A stretch of DNA of 64,000 bases from Actinomycetes bacterium (GTDB lineage Bacteria; Actinomycetota; Actinomycetes; Mycobacteriales; Mycobacteriaceae): positions 61,083 to 125,082 of the forward strand of contig JAEYUQ010000010.1 in the NCBI GenBank assembly GCA_023432405.1, written 5' to 3'. Below, one piece after another: positions 1-8,339 of the stretch. Under the pieces are notes generated by a model. It saw nothing but the letters and a program-made list of their open reading frames with translations. It made no database searches and was not told the DNA's origin. A program made the translations under genes and the position numbers. Position 1 is the first letter of the stretch. Every line of letters begins with the position of its first letter.

Positions 1-84
1 TTGTGGGCCACCGACTACACCGGGCCTCTCAACTGGCGTTATGGGCCCCACATACATAAGCCTGAGTTTGTCCAGGCCGCATAG
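1..84 (+). CDS. 3-prime end of an unidentified gene (partial)
   Basis: The first 84 bases are open in frame 1 and end with TAG. They encode a 27-residue C-terminal tail beginning LWATDYTGPLNWRYG and ending PEFVQAA. The rest of the gene lies outside the window, so no family can be assigned. It converges on the deoC-like gene. Composition looks protein-like (Trp, Tyr, Asn rich), but coding status rests only on reading-frame openness. Confidence 0.4.
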   Translation: MWATDYTGPLNWRYGPHIHKPEFVQAA

Positions 85-134
85 AGCGGGCGCAGGATGA
101 AGCGGCGATTCCTGAGGTGTGAGCTACGCACCCA

Positions 135-695
135 TCACTCCTCGCGCAGGTACACGATTCTCTCAGAAAGTGGCTGAGTACCTTCTCGCCTTATCGACGC
201 CGTTCCTCCGAGACCGTCCCCCTCACTCTGCGCACCAGCCTCTCCTCCCTCAGGGTCTGTCCCCGCGCCATCGACCCCAGACATAGTGTTCACGCTTCCT
301 ACAGGGGCGTCCTCAATTATCCGCACCACCGGAATGGGGCTTTCAATTTTTCCCCACCCGGAGATCACAAAACCATCCACTCCCGACGCCGCTAAATACT
401 TGAGGTTGTGGCGCTTCGGGTCTACACACAGAAGCAACCTCGCCGGGTGGGGAAGTGCTTCGCGGACGGCCACCGCTTCGGCCAGTACAGCATTATCGTC
501 AGCAGCGTCTGGATCGGGCATGAGCGCAATTTCTACGGCACCCATCTGGCACGCGAGCCGCGCTTCGGCAGCCTTCACAAGAGCGTGATGCCGACCATCA
601 GGATAGCCAGCCGTCGAGGTACACCCCTCCACAACGCGGGTGGGCGGCAACCATAGGTGGGGAAAATTTTCCCCACCCGCCTCCTCGCCTACCAT
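135..695 (-). CDS. deoC: deoxyribose-phosphate aldolase-like protein, divergent and short
   Basis: Resembles the DeoC TIM barrel (2-deoxyribose-5-phosphate to acetaldehyde plus glyceraldehyde-3-phosphate). The central part PDGRHHALVKAAEARLACQMGAVEI fits the DeoC segment with the conserved KAAEA run, followed by LLLCVDPK and GVDGFVISGWG. At 186 aa it is shorter than the usual 220-260. I do not see the VKTSTG motif that holds the Schiff-base lysine, and the last ~50 residues are Gly/Glu-rich. The N-terminus is partly encoded by a copy of the dispersed GTGGGGAA palindrome (656-677). Start ATG 695 overlaps the end of the DUF2516 gene, so it is the last gene of a DUF445-47aa-DUF2516-deoC operon. 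Position next to DUF2516 matches deoC in mycobacteria and corynebacteria. Enzymatic activity is doubtful. Confidence 0.7.
   Translation of the reverse strand: MVGEEAGGENFPHLWLPPTRVVEGCTSTAGYPDGRHHALVKAAEARLACQMGAVEIALMPDPDAADDNAVLAEAVAVREALPHPARLLLCVDPKRHNLKYLAASGVDGFVISGWGKIESPIPVVRIIEDAPVGSVNTMSGVDGAGTDPEGGEAGAQSEGDGLGGTASIRREGTQPLSERIVYLREE
656..677. repeat. perfect 22-bp palindrome of the dispersed GTGGGGAA repeat
   Basis: GGTGGGGAAAA is followed directly by its exact reverse complement TTTTCCCCACC, giving two octamer half-sites tail to tail. It lies inside the deoC-like reading frame, where it is translated as GGENFPH. See the finding on the dispersed repeat. Confidence 0.9.
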
Positions 696-973
696 TCCCC
701 ACGCAGAATTCGGTTAAGCTGCGGCCGCACATCCCACCAGTACAGGCCGATAATTACCATACCTATCCAGTTAATAAAGGGCAGCTGCATGGACACTACT
801 ATTGCTGAACCAATGAGCATGGCAACCCACGCTATTTTGGATTGTCGATCCCCTGCCCGGAAGGCGTCCTCCCGTGTGGTGGTAGCCAGGATTGCACCTA
901 TCAGCCCAAACAGCCCAATCACAAGTTGAAGAGCAAAGAGTACCCACCCTATATAGAAACTAATTAGATCCAC
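689..973 (-). CDS. DUF2516 family membrane protein
   Basis: Small integral membrane protein (94 aa from GTG 973) with hydrophobic segments FYIGWVLFALQLVIGLFGLIG, IAWVAMLIGSAIVVS and a third around FINWIGMVIIGLYWW, ending DVRPQLNRILRGEW. This matches the DUF2516 family found beside deoC in Actinobacteria (M. tuberculosis Rv0476). The GTG start is chosen because it overlaps the TAG of the upstream 47-aa gene, giving translational coupling. A longer frame to 1027 exists but would run through that gene. Its function is unknown. Confidence 0.75.
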   Translation of the reverse strand: MDLISFYIGWVLFALQLVIGLFGLIGAILATTTREDAFRAGDRQSKIAWVAMLIGSAIVVSMQLPFINWIGMVIIGLYWWDVRPQLNRILRGEW

Positions 974-1103
974 GGCTGGGCTCCTCATCCTCATAAGTGA
1001 CGGACAGCACTTCTCCCTCAACAACAACGGGATCTTCCTGATGCCATCCGGCGATGAACTCTCTCTTGATATCGGAGAGTACAGTACGAATCTTCTTCAA
1101 CAC
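960..1103 (-). CDS. 47-residue hypothetical protein between DUF445 and DUF2516 genes
   Basis: GTG 1103 to TAG 960 encodes a charged 47-residue protein beginning MLKKIRTVLSDIKREF and ending EEPSRGSN. It starts 9 bases after the DUF445 stop, and its own stop overlaps the GTG start of the DUF2516 gene, so the three genes abut as in a coupled operon. The N-terminal half looks like an amphipathic helix (KKIRTVLSDIKREFIAGW) and the C-terminal half is acidic, with no membrane segment. I do not recognise a family. Coding support is positional and compositional only. Confidence 0.55.
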   Translation of the reverse strand: MLKKIRTVLSDIKREFIAGWHQEDPVVVEGEVLSVTYEDEEPSRGSN

Positions 1104-1112
1104 GATGTACCT

Positions 1113-2402
1113 CTAAAACAGCAGCTGAGAGACTGTGTAGATCACCAAGCCCGCCAGCGAACCCACTATGGTGCCGTTAAGACGAATAAACTGCAGATCT
1201 TTCCCCACCATGAGCTCAATCTTGTGGGAGGCTTCCTTGGCGTCCCAACTTTCCACAGTCTGCGAAATCATACTGGCAATCTCCCCGGAATAATTCCGCG
1301 CCACATTATCGGCAATCCCAATAATCCACTTTTCGGTCTTTTCTCGCAGCTCCGGATCATGCTCCAGACGATTCCCCCACTCCAGCGCGTACTCCACCAG
1401 TTTCCTGCGCACCAGCGAGTCTTCCTCTGACAACGCCTCCCGAGTGGCTGCTTCTGTACCATTCCAGAGCATTGTAGCGACGTCGTTTATGGTAGAAGAC
1501 CCCAAAAGATCATGTTTTATGCCCTCAATGCGCGCAATAGTTTCAGGATCGTGCTGAAGATCCTCCGCAAACTGTGCGACGCCGTTACGCAGCCAGGCGC
1601 GCCCCTCGTGCTCAGGATCAGTGGCCATATCAGCGGTGAACTTCACAATCTCGCGGTACACCTTATCCCCTACGAGGGCTCCTGCGATGCTGCGCAAAGT
1701 CTCCGGAGCCCACTCCGGCATTCGTTTGTCCGTGAGCGTCAAAATGAGCTCCTCAGAACCCACAGCCTTCCGGTGCAACCAGTTCAAGGCTTCCTGGAGC
1801 ATGGGCTCTACTTTGCCGTCAGCAATGAACTCCTCTAAAAATTTCCCCACCGGGGGTGCCCATAATGGTGCTGCAGCCTTCTCCACCAGAAGGGTACGGA
1901 TCACAGCCTCGGCATCCTCTTGACGAATGGAATCCACCACATAGGAACCTAACGTGCCGACGCCCCTCGATACTCTCTCGGCGTTCCTCGGCTCAGTGAG
2001 CCACACCCCTGCTTTCAGTGGAAGATCGAGGGAGCGCAATTTCTCAGTAATGATTTCAGCATTAAAAAAGTTCTCACCTGTAAACTGCGCCAGGCTTTCC
2101 CCGAGTTCATCTTTGCGGTTGGGAATGATGGCCGTGTGGGGAATTTTGATGCCCAGGGGGTAGCGAAACAGTGCTGTCACAGCAAACCAATCGGCAAGGC
2201 CACCTACCAGGCCAGCTTCAGACATGGCCTGAACATACCCCACCCACGCGGGTGGGGAATTTACACTTCGCTGCGCCCATACGCAGGCAAGGTAAATGAG
2301 TGCTGCCAGAACTAGGAGTGCTGTCACACGCCTCTTATAGCTGCGTAGCGTGCGAGCACGTTCGCGGTCGGCGTCGGTAAGGGTAAAGAGGGAAGTACTC
2401 AC
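1113..2402 (-). CDS. DUF445 family membrane protein
   Basis: A 429-aa protein from GTG 2402. It has an N-terminal membrane helix (ALLVLAALIYLACVWAQ), the hallmark segment SEAGLVGGLADWFAVTALFRYPLG, then IPHTAIIPNRKDELGESLAQF, a long helical cytoplasmic or periplasmic middle, and a C-terminal helix (TIVGSLAGLVIYTVSQLLF). These are features of the DUF445 (YheB-like) family of unknown function. The reading frame extends upstream to 2540, but the GTG at 2402 overlaps the TGA of the 28-residue peptide gene (GTGA), which argues for a coupled start there. It contains one copy of the GTGGGGAA repeat near residue 50 (VNSPPAW). Likely first large gene of the operon running to deoC. Confidence 0.8.
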   Translation of the reverse strand: MSTSLFTLTDADRERARTLRSYKRRVTALLVLAALIYLACVWAQRSVNSPPAWVGYVQAMSEAGLVGGLADWFAVTALFRYPLGIKIPHTAIIPNRKDELGESLAQFTGENFFNAEIITEKLRSLDLPLKAGVWLTEPRNAERVSRGVGTLGSYVVDSIRQEDAEAVIRTLLVEKAAAPLWAPPVGKFLEEFIADGKVEPMLQEALNWLHRKAVGSEELILTLTDKRMPEWAPETLRSIAGALVGDKVYREIVKFTADMATDPEHEGRAWLRNGVAQFAEDLQHDPETIARIEGIKHDLLGSSTINDVATMLWNGTEAATREALSEEDSLVRRKLVEYALEWGNRLEHDPELREKTEKWIIGIADNVARNYSGEIASMISQTVESWDAKEASHKIELMVGKDLQFIRLNGTIVGSLAGLVIYTVSQLLF

Positions 2403-2485
2403 AACAGATTGATCCCCTGGATCAGCAGTTCTATTCCAACGATGGCAGCGATGAGGGCGGTAATCACCCAGAGAAGCTTGTTCAT
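2399..2485 (-). CDS. 28-residue single-helix membrane peptide
   Basis: ATG 2485 to TGA 2399 encodes 28 residues starting MNKLLWVITALIAAIVG and ending LLIQGINLL. It has one positive residue at the N-terminus and then an almost uninterrupted hydrophobic helix, as expected for a tiny inner-membrane peptide. Its TGA overlaps the GTG start of the DUF445 gene by two bases, a coupling arrangement. No strong Shine-Dalgarno is visible. It may be a regulatory or partner peptide of the DUF445 protein, which is an inference from overlap alone. Confidence 0.5.
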   Translation of the reverse strand: MNKLLWVITALIAAIVGIELLIQGINLL

Positions 2486-2600
2486 AGGTTCTAGAGTAAA
2501 CAAAAACTCGGGTGAGGCTCCGAAAACCCAGAGCACTCACACCGAGTCAGCCCACTACACCGCAACCTTCAAGGAGTGGGAAAGAGTAAAAGGACGTCGC

Positions 2601-2987
2601 TTAGCTATGGCGACCAGTGCGCTTGGCGTAGGCCTTGTAGTTAGCACGACCTTTCACATAAAACACATATCCGGCAATCCAGAGGACGATGGTTCCCACC
2701 ACGCCAATGATCAAGTAGAGCATTCCGTTGGAATCCTGCATGGGAGCCACACCATTGGGGCCCACATAGGTTCCAGCGGCGGAGAATGGTCCCCAGAACA
2801 AGACAGCAGCGGAGTACACGGCGGTACCAATGAACGCGAGGGAGGCCAGCCACAGACCCATGCATACCCAAATGGAGATGGTGTGCAGGGAGGAGTGAGG
2901 GGCTTCCAGAGAATTCGGCACGTAGCCCTGCTCATAGTGCAGGTTTTCGTAAACCGGAAGACTTGCTTGAGATGAAGCGGTGGTCAT
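2601..2987 (-). CDS. membrane protein linked to succinate dehydrogenase operon
   Basis: A 128-aa protein from ATG 2987, which is preceded by an AGAGGAAC ribosome site. About 45 polar residues are followed by two membrane segments (ISIWVCMGLWLASLAFIGTAV and MLYLIIGVVGTIVLWIAGYV) separated by a Gly-rich loop, with a basic tail KGRANYKAYAKRTGRHS. It lies 43 bases after sdhB on the same strand. Corynebacteria carry a comparable small membrane gene after sdhB (cg0448 in C. glutamicum). A role in complex assembly is possible but not shown. Confidence 0.7.
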   Translation of the reverse strand: MTTASSQASLPVYENLHYEQGYVPNSLEAPHSSLHTISIWVCMGLWLASLAFIGTAVYSAAVLFWGPFSAAGTYVGPNGVAPMQDSNGMLYLIIGVVGTIVLWIAGYVFYVKGRANYKAYAKRTGRHS

Positions 2988-3030
2988 AGTAGATGTTCCT
3001 CTTTCCAGAATCAGGGGTTGTTTGCGTAGT

Positions 3031-3780
3031 CTAGTCGTCCTTGCCACGCAACGCAGCACGTGCGCGTTCTTTTGTGACGGCAGACACAGCTGTCAGGGGT
3101 ATCCCTGCGGGGCATACATCTGCGCACTCACCGTAGAGGGAGCAAGCGCCGAAGTTGTTTTCCAACTCATCAATCATCTGCCGGGCTCGCTTGCCACGTT
3201 CCTCTTTGCCCAATGGCATGAGGGAGAGGTGCAGGAGTTTCGCCCCAGTGAAGAGGTTGGCTGCACCATTCGGGCAGGCAGCAATGCAAGCACCACAACC
3301 GATGCAGGAGGCGTAATCCAAAGCCAACTCAGCAGTCTGATGGTTCTGGTGGAGGGTATCCGCATCGGGAGCAGTTCCAGCGTTGATGGACACATACCCA
3401 CCCTGATAGAGGACACGATCCATCGCGGAACGATCCACCACCAGATCCTTAATCACAGGGAAAGCAGCGTTACGGAAGGGCTCAATCTTGAGCTTATCGC
3501 CGTCTTTAAAGCTAACCAGGCGCTGCTGACAGGTGGGGGTATTCTGCTTCGGACCAGCAGGCCGCCCATTGACCATCAGACCGCAGGTGCCACAGATACC
3601 TTCACGACAGTCAGAAGCGAAGTGGATAGGTTCTTTGTTCTCAGCGAGCAGGCTAGAGTTCAGGTGGTCAAGCAGCTCCAGAATCGACATCTCCGGGACT
3701 GCATCCGGAACCTCAAAGGTTTCGAAGTGACCTTCACTATTGTGATCGGCCTGACGCCAAATTTCGAGTGTCAGTCTCAT
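3031..3780 (-). CDS. sdhB: succinate dehydrogenase iron-sulfur subunit
   Basis: Electron-transfer subunit of complex II (succinate:menaquinone oxidoreductase), 249 aa. The N-terminal [2Fe-2S] ferredoxin domain shows CREGICGTCG and a later Cys in TPTC. The C-terminal domain has CIGCGACIAACP and CSLYGECADVCP for the [4Fe-4S] and [3Fe-4S] clusters. Length and sequence style fit the actinobacterial class with one large cytochrome subunit. Its ATG overlaps the sdhA stop by one base (TAATG), so the two are translationally coupled. Confidence 0.95.
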   Translation of the reverse strand: MRLTLEIWRQADHNSEGHFETFEVPDAVPEMSILELLDHLNSSLLAENKEPIHFASDCREGICGTCGLMVNGRPAGPKQNTPTCQQRLVSFKDGDKLKIEPFRNAAFPVIKDLVVDRSAMDRVLYQGGYVSINAGTAPDADTLHQNHQTAELALDYASCIGCGACIAACPNGAANLFTGAKLLHLSLMPLGKEERGKRARQMIDELENNFGACSLYGECADVCPAGIPLTAVSAVTKERARAALRGKDD

Positions 3781-5789
3781 TACTTGTAGTTCCTTGTCAT
3801 CAGCGGGATCGAGTCGAAATACAGGGGCTCGGCGTGACGGATGAACTTCCCGTCACCATTGGGCTCCCAGGCGGAAACGAAGCACCAGTTCTCATCATCG
3901 CGCTCGGCTTCTTCATCTTCGGTGAGGTGATCGCTGCGATAGTGAGCGCCACAAGATTCATCGCGGTCTAACGCATCGACGGCGATGAGCTCACCGAGAT
4001 CCAGATAATCGGCAACGCGCAGGGCGTACTCCAAAGCCTGATTCATTTCATCATTACCCTGGGGCACCTGGACGTTCTTCCAGAAGTCCTCCCGAAGCGC
4101 GCGGATCTTTTCCAGGCCCTCCGGAATCTCCTGAGGATCACGGGACACACCGCAGTAACGGTAGAGCAGCTCACCAAGCTGACGGTGATAGTACTCAGCC
4201 GGATGCGGATCCGGACCTTCGATATTCAAGATGGTATTAATGCGGGCCTGTGCAGACTTGAGCGCCTTTTGAGCAGCTTCACTCTCTGTCGATGGAACAG
4301 GCTCGCCAAGGTGATCTGCCAGATAGTTCGGAACTGTAAACGGTAGGGTGAACCAGCCGTCCACGGAGGCCGAGAGCAAAGAGTTAGCACCGAGGCGGTT
4401 AGCGCCGTGGTACGTCCAGGAGCACTCGCCAGCTGCGAACAGTCCGTCAATGGAGGTCATCTCATTGAAGTCGGTCCACAAACCGCCCATCGTGAAGTGA
4501 ACGGTCGGGGCAATACGCATCGGAGTCTCATAGGGATCCTCACCGATGGTCTCTTCATACATGGTGAAGAGGTTGCCGTAGCGTTCCTTCACTGTTGCCT
4601 TGCCTAGACGCTGGATGGCATCGCGGAAGTCCAAGTACACGGAGTTGTGCAGAGGTCCTACGCCCTGGCCGGCGTTAATGGCCTGGGAATTGGCTCGCGA
4701 AGCGACGTCACGAGGGACAAGGTTTCCGAACGCCGGATAGCGTCGCTCAAGGAAGTAATCACGCTCTTCCTCGGGGATAGTGTTCGGATCACGGTCATCT
4801 TGGGGCTTCTTCGGTGCCCAAATGCGACCGTCGTTACGGAGAGACTCGGACATCAAGATGGTCTTGGACTGCCAGGTGGCATTAACCGGAAGACCCGTCG
4901 GGTGGAACTGAATGAAACAGGGAGAGGCGAAATATGCGCCGTGTCCATAGGCACGCATGGCCGCCGAAGCATTGGAGTTCTTTGCCAGGGTGGACATATG
5001 ATACACATTGCCGTAGCCACCAGTACACAAAATAGTGGCGTGACCAGTATGAGCAGTCAACTCGCCCGTGATGAGGTTACGGGTGATAATACCTTCGCAG
5101 CGCTTCTTGCCGTCACGCTCATCAACAATGAATTCCTGCACATCAGAGTGAGTGAAAATTTCAACGTTGCCCAAGTGGATCTGGCGAAGCAGTGCCGACG
5201 TCGTGGAAAGCTGGAGCTGCTGACCTGTCTGGCCGCGGGTATAGAAGGTTCGAGAAACCTGCACACCACCAAAGGAACGGGTAGCAAGGGTTCCGCCATA
5301 CTCACGAGCGAAGGGAGCTCCAATAGCTGCCATGTGGTCAATCACACGGACAGATTCATAGGCTAGACGCCAACAATCGGACTCACGACAGCGATAATCG
5401 CCACCCTTGACCGTGTCCTTAGTGTGCCGATACGCGGAGTCATTATCCACAAGCTTCCCACGAGAGGAGTTAACACCACCCTGAGCAGCAATCGAGTGAG
5501 CACGACGTGGAGAGTCATGGTAGGTAAAGACCTTGACGTTATAGCCCAGCTCTCCCAGAGCAGCCGCAGCAGCTCCACCAGAAAGTCCAGTGCCCACCAC
5601 CAGGACTGTGAACTTTCTGCGGTTCAACGGAGACACCAAGTTCATGTGATCCTTATGGGCCTGCCACATATCTTTCATGCGGACGCCCTCGGGCTCATGG
5701 CTTTCCAGAACGGATCCGAGGGTGACACCTGGCACTACGCTTTCAGGAGCCTTGAAGTCCTTTTTTTCCGTGGTAATCGAAGTAGTCAT
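3780..5789 (-). CDS. sdhA: succinate dehydrogenase flavoprotein subunit
   Basis: Catalytic flavoprotein that oxidises succinate to fumarate, 669 aa. It has the FAD fold VVGTGLSGGAAAAALGELGY, the RRAHSIAAQGGVN segment with the histidine for covalent FAD, and the active-site region FIQFHPTGLP. The start ATG 5789 is chosen because it has AAGGAGATTCTCAAC directly before it; the frame stays open further upstream without a better site. It sits 14 bases after sdhC. Large antisense frames here are shadows. Confidence 0.95.
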   Translation of the reverse strand: MTTSITTEKKDFKAPESVVPGVTLGSVLESHEPEGVRMKDMWQAHKDHMNLVSPLNRRKFTVLVVGTGLSGGAAAAALGELGYNVKVFTYHDSPRRAHSIAAQGGVNSSRGKLVDNDSAYRHTKDTVKGGDYRCRESDCWRLAYESVRVIDHMAAIGAPFAREYGGTLATRSFGGVQVSRTFYTRGQTGQQLQLSTTSALLRQIHLGNVEIFTHSDVQEFIVDERDGKKRCEGIITRNLITGELTAHTGHATILCTGGYGNVYHMSTLAKNSNASAAMRAYGHGAYFASPCFIQFHPTGLPVNATWQSKTILMSESLRNDGRIWAPKKPQDDRDPNTIPEEERDYFLERRYPAFGNLVPRDVASRANSQAINAGQGVGPLHNSVYLDFRDAIQRLGKATVKERYGNLFTMYEETIGEDPYETPMRIAPTVHFTMGGLWTDFNEMTSIDGLFAAGECSWTYHGANRLGANSLLSASVDGWFTLPFTVPNYLADHLGEPVPSTESEAAQKALKSAQARINTILNIEGPDPHPAEYYHRQLGELLYRYCGVSRDPQEIPEGLEKIRALREDFWKNVQVPQGNDEMNQALEYALRVADYLDLGELIAVDALDRDESCGAHYRSDHLTEDEEAERDDENWCFVSAWEPNGDGKFIRHAEPLYFDSIPLMTRNYK

Positions 5790-5803
5790 TGTTGAGAATC
5801 TCC

Positions 5804-6610
5804 TTACACCGTGACCCAGCCGAGAAGAACCGCCACCGGGATCAAGATGTTGCCAATCATGACCAGAGCCGGCAGGGCATACGCAACAAACTGCATCACA
5901 GCACGCCACTTGCGGCCGCTGATGCCCAAGTCACTGGTTGCCAACCAGATTCCATGAGTGAGGTGCGCAAATAGAACAAACATGGCAACGATATACACAA
6001 GAGCCACAGGCCAGCGACTAAATGAATTCACCAAGTTTTCGTAGGCGAAGCTGACGTGTGTCCCGGTGACTTCATCCACCATCTCGGGCTGGAACGCACT
6101 AGAAGCAGCGCCAGGGGTACCCAAGGTCAAATCGAGGAGGTGGAAAATGATAAAGAGAAGAAGGAGTACACCGCTAACAATCATGGTCTTCGTGGTGAAG
6201 GAGTTCCAGCCACCCATCAGGTTGGTGCGCTTGAACTGACCACGAGATTGCCGCCCTCGCCTGAACAGCTGAATACCGCCATAAATATGCAGAACAATGG
6301 CAACGAGGAGGACAATGCGCAATATCCACAGCACGCCTTCCCGCGGGAACAGGGGTTCACCGACAGACCGCAGGAATTCTGCATAGACGTTCATTGGACG
6401 GACGGCTACACCGTCAATGACCTCCCTCGGCAAGAACATCTTCAAATTGCCGATCATGTGGACGAAAACAAATAGGGCAAATAGCAATCCCGTTACAGCC
6501 ATGCAGAGCTTAATTGCCCACGACGGAACAGCTGGCTTCTTTTCACGGATAGGTTGTTCCGTAATTTTTCCGTGTTCTAGCGCAACACGGTCAGGATCTT
6601 TAACAGTCAT
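5804..6610 (-). CDS. sdhC: succinate dehydrogenase cytochrome b subunit
   Basis: Membrane anchor of complex II carrying heme, 268 aa, with five predicted helices (for example LCMAVTGLLFALFVFVHMIG, LRIVLLVAIVLHIYGGIQLF, LLLLFIIFHLLDLT, LVYIVAMFVLFAHLTHG, and a last helix near the end). Several helix histidines (VHMIGN, LHIYGG, FHLLD, HLTHG) are candidate heme ligands. ATG 6610 has GGAGGTGTC just upstream. First gene of sdhCAB. A moderate iron-box-like sequence lies about 100 bases upstream. Confidence 0.93.
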   Translation of the reverse strand: MTVKDPDRVALEHGKITEQPIREKKPAVPSWAIKLCMAVTGLLFALFVFVHMIGNLKMFLPREVIDGVAVRPMNVYAEFLRSVGEPLFPREGVLWILRIVLLVAIVLHIYGGIQLFRRGRQSRGQFKRTNLMGGWNSFTTKTMIVSGVLLLLFIIFHLLDLTLGTPGAASSAFQPEMVDEVTGTHVSFAYENLVNSFSRWPVALVYIVAMFVLFAHLTHGIWLATSDLGISGRKWRAVMQFVAYALPALVMIGNILIPVAVLLGWVTV

Positions 6611-6711
6611 GACACCTCCAAGTTCACCTAGTACTTTATGACGGCTCACCCCCCGCGTTCCACTTTGGATAGGTGATTAAGATACATCGGTTACCCCCAA
6701 AAGATCCATAT

Positions 6712-6730
6712 TTAGGTAAGGCTTATGTTA
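6712..6730 (-). promoter_or_regulatory. possible DtxR/IdeR iron box upstream of sdhC
   Basis: TTAGGTAAGGCTTATGTTA matches the DtxR consensus (TTAGGTTAGCCTAACCTAA) at 13 of 19 positions, with the left half nearly intact. It lies about 100 bases before the sdhC start. Succinate dehydrogenase is an iron-costly enzyme known to be iron-regulated in corynebacteria (through DtxR and RipA). This match alone is weak. Confidence 0.35.
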
Positions 6731-6793
6731 ATTACTCCGGGTGGGGAAATTTATTACCACGTAAACGGGCATTCCAAGATCCGCCACCCGATA

Positions 6794-6837
6794 CAAAAAG
6801 AGCAGCCAGGGGCGCACGTGGCGTCGCCTGGCTGCTG
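6794..6837 (-). terminator. intrinsic terminator after lpd
   Basis: Perfect 10-bp stem AGCAGCCAGG (6801-6810) with CCTGGCTGCT (6827-6836). On the minus strand it is followed by CTTTTTG. It lies about 27 bases beyond the lpd stop and separates lpd from sdhCAB. Confidence 0.85.
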
Positions 6838-6863
6838 TGTTCCAGTGGAGAAAAATTCCCCAC

Positions 6864-8273
6864 CTAGAGATTAATCATGTGTCCCATCGTCCCCTCGGCT
6901 GCTTCTTTAATCGCCTCGGAAAGCGTTGGGTGAGTGTGAACATTCCGGCCAATCTCCTCAGCCGTGAGATCAAAACGCTGAGCCAAAGTAAGTTCCGGCA
7001 GAAGCTCCGAAACCTGGGCACCTACCATGTGCCCGCCCAACAGCTCACCGTATTCCTTATCGACAACAACCTTGACGAAGCCCTGAGTCTCCGCCAAACC
7101 AGCCGCCTTACCGTTTGCAGAGAACGGGAAGGAAGCGGAAACAATCTCCCGGTCCGGCCACTTCTCCTTCGCCTGAGCCTCCGTATATCCAAAGGACCCA
7201 ACCTGCGGATTGCAGAATGTTGCCCGAGGCATCATTCGATAATCCCCCAGCTTTTGAGTTTCCCCACCCGCAATCACCTCAGCAGCCACAACACCCTGAG
7301 CCTCCGCAACATGAGCTAACTGTAGCTTTGCAGTGACGTCGCCAATGGCAAAAATATGATCCACACTGGTGCGCATATAGTCGTCAACATCAATGGCACC
7401 TCGATCTGTGAGTTTCACCCCGGTATTTTCAAGACCATATCCCTCTGTGCGTGGAGCAAAACCGATGGACACCATCACACGATCTACACGCAGAGTGTCT
7501 TGCTTCTTTCCATCCTTACTTTCGAGGTCCACCTCCACGACGTCGCCTTGATCGCGAACTCCGGTGGTCTTATAGCCAGTGAGGAGTTTGATACCCAGCT
7601 TCTTGTATTCCTTAGCAATGACCTTAGACACCTCAGGATCCTCTGCTGGCAGCACACGATCCATGAATTCCACCACAGTCAGTTTCACGCCATAGTTAGC
7701 AAGGACATAAGCAAATTCCATGCCGATGGCGCCGGCACCAACAATGACCATAGAGTCCGGGAGACGATCATTGAGGATCTGCTCCTCGAAGGAAACGATA
7801 TTTCCACCAATGTCCACACCTGGCAGGGATTTCACCACTGAACCCGTGGCGATAATGCAATTATCGAAAGTGAGCGTCTTACCGGCGTCCTCGCCGTCCG
7901 TAATTTCAAGGGAGTGCGCATCTACAAAGGAACCACATCCATTAACCTCTGTGATGTTGTTTTTCTTCATGAGGTAGTGGACACCCTGCACGATTTTCTT
8001 TGACACCTGACGCGAACGCTCGTGAGCCTTGCCGAAGTCGAAGCTCACCTCGCCGGAGATGCCAAAAGTATCAGCCTCGTGGTTGAAGATGTGGGCTACT
8101 TCAGCATTCTTTAAAAGGGACTTCGAGGGTATGCAACCAACGTTAAGGCACACCCCACCCCAATACTGCTTCTCAACAACCGCGACAGACTTCCCGAGCT
8201 GAGCAGCACGAATAGCAGCCACATATCCACCGGGACCAGCGCCAAGTACAACTACGTCAAAATGATCAGCCAT
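6864..8273 (-). CDS. lpd: dihydrolipoyl dehydrogenase
   Basis: E3 component of pyruvate and 2-oxoglutarate dehydrogenase complexes; it reoxidises dihydrolipoamide with NAD+. 469 aa, the usual length. FAD-binding VVLGAGPGGYVAAIRAAQLG at the N-terminus, redox-active disulfide GGVCLNVGCIPSK, NAD-binding VIVGAGAIGMEFAYVLANYG, and the C-terminal HTHPTLSE with the catalytic His-Glu pair. In corynebacteria lpd is likewise near sdhCAB. A copy of the GTGGGGAA repeat begins right at the stop codon, followed by a strong terminator. Confidence 0.96.
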   Translation of the reverse strand: MADHFDVVVLGAGPGGYVAAIRAAQLGKSVAVVEKQYWGGVCLNVGCIPSKSLLKNAEVAHIFNHEADTFGISGEVSFDFGKAHERSRQVSKKIVQGVHYLMKKNNITEVNGCGSFVDAHSLEITDGEDAGKTLTFDNCIIATGSVVKSLPGVDIGGNIVSFEEQILNDRLPDSMVIVGAGAIGMEFAYVLANYGVKLTVVEFMDRVLPAEDPEVSKVIAKEYKKLGIKLLTGYKTTGVRDQGDVVEVDLESKDGKKQDTLRVDRVMVSIGFAPRTEGYGLENTGVKLTDRGAIDVDDYMRTSVDHIFAIGDVTAKLQLAHVAEAQGVVAAEVIAGGETQKLGDYRMMPRATFCNPQVGSFGYTEAQAKEKWPDREIVSASFPFSANGKAAGLAETQGFVKVVVDKEYGELLGGHMVGAQVSELLPELTLAQRFDLTAEEIGRNVHTHPTLSEAIKEAAEGTMGHMINL

Positions 8274-8339
8274 GCCTTACAGAATACGTAAGGAAGTACA
8301 CGTCCAGCCTAAAATGGGGGAAAATTCCCCACCCGCCTA

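Noticed and set aside
4647..5366. 239-codon plus-strand frame opposite sdhA
   Set aside because: Antisense to highly conserved flavoprotein sequence and without recognisable domains; a typical long shadow frame.
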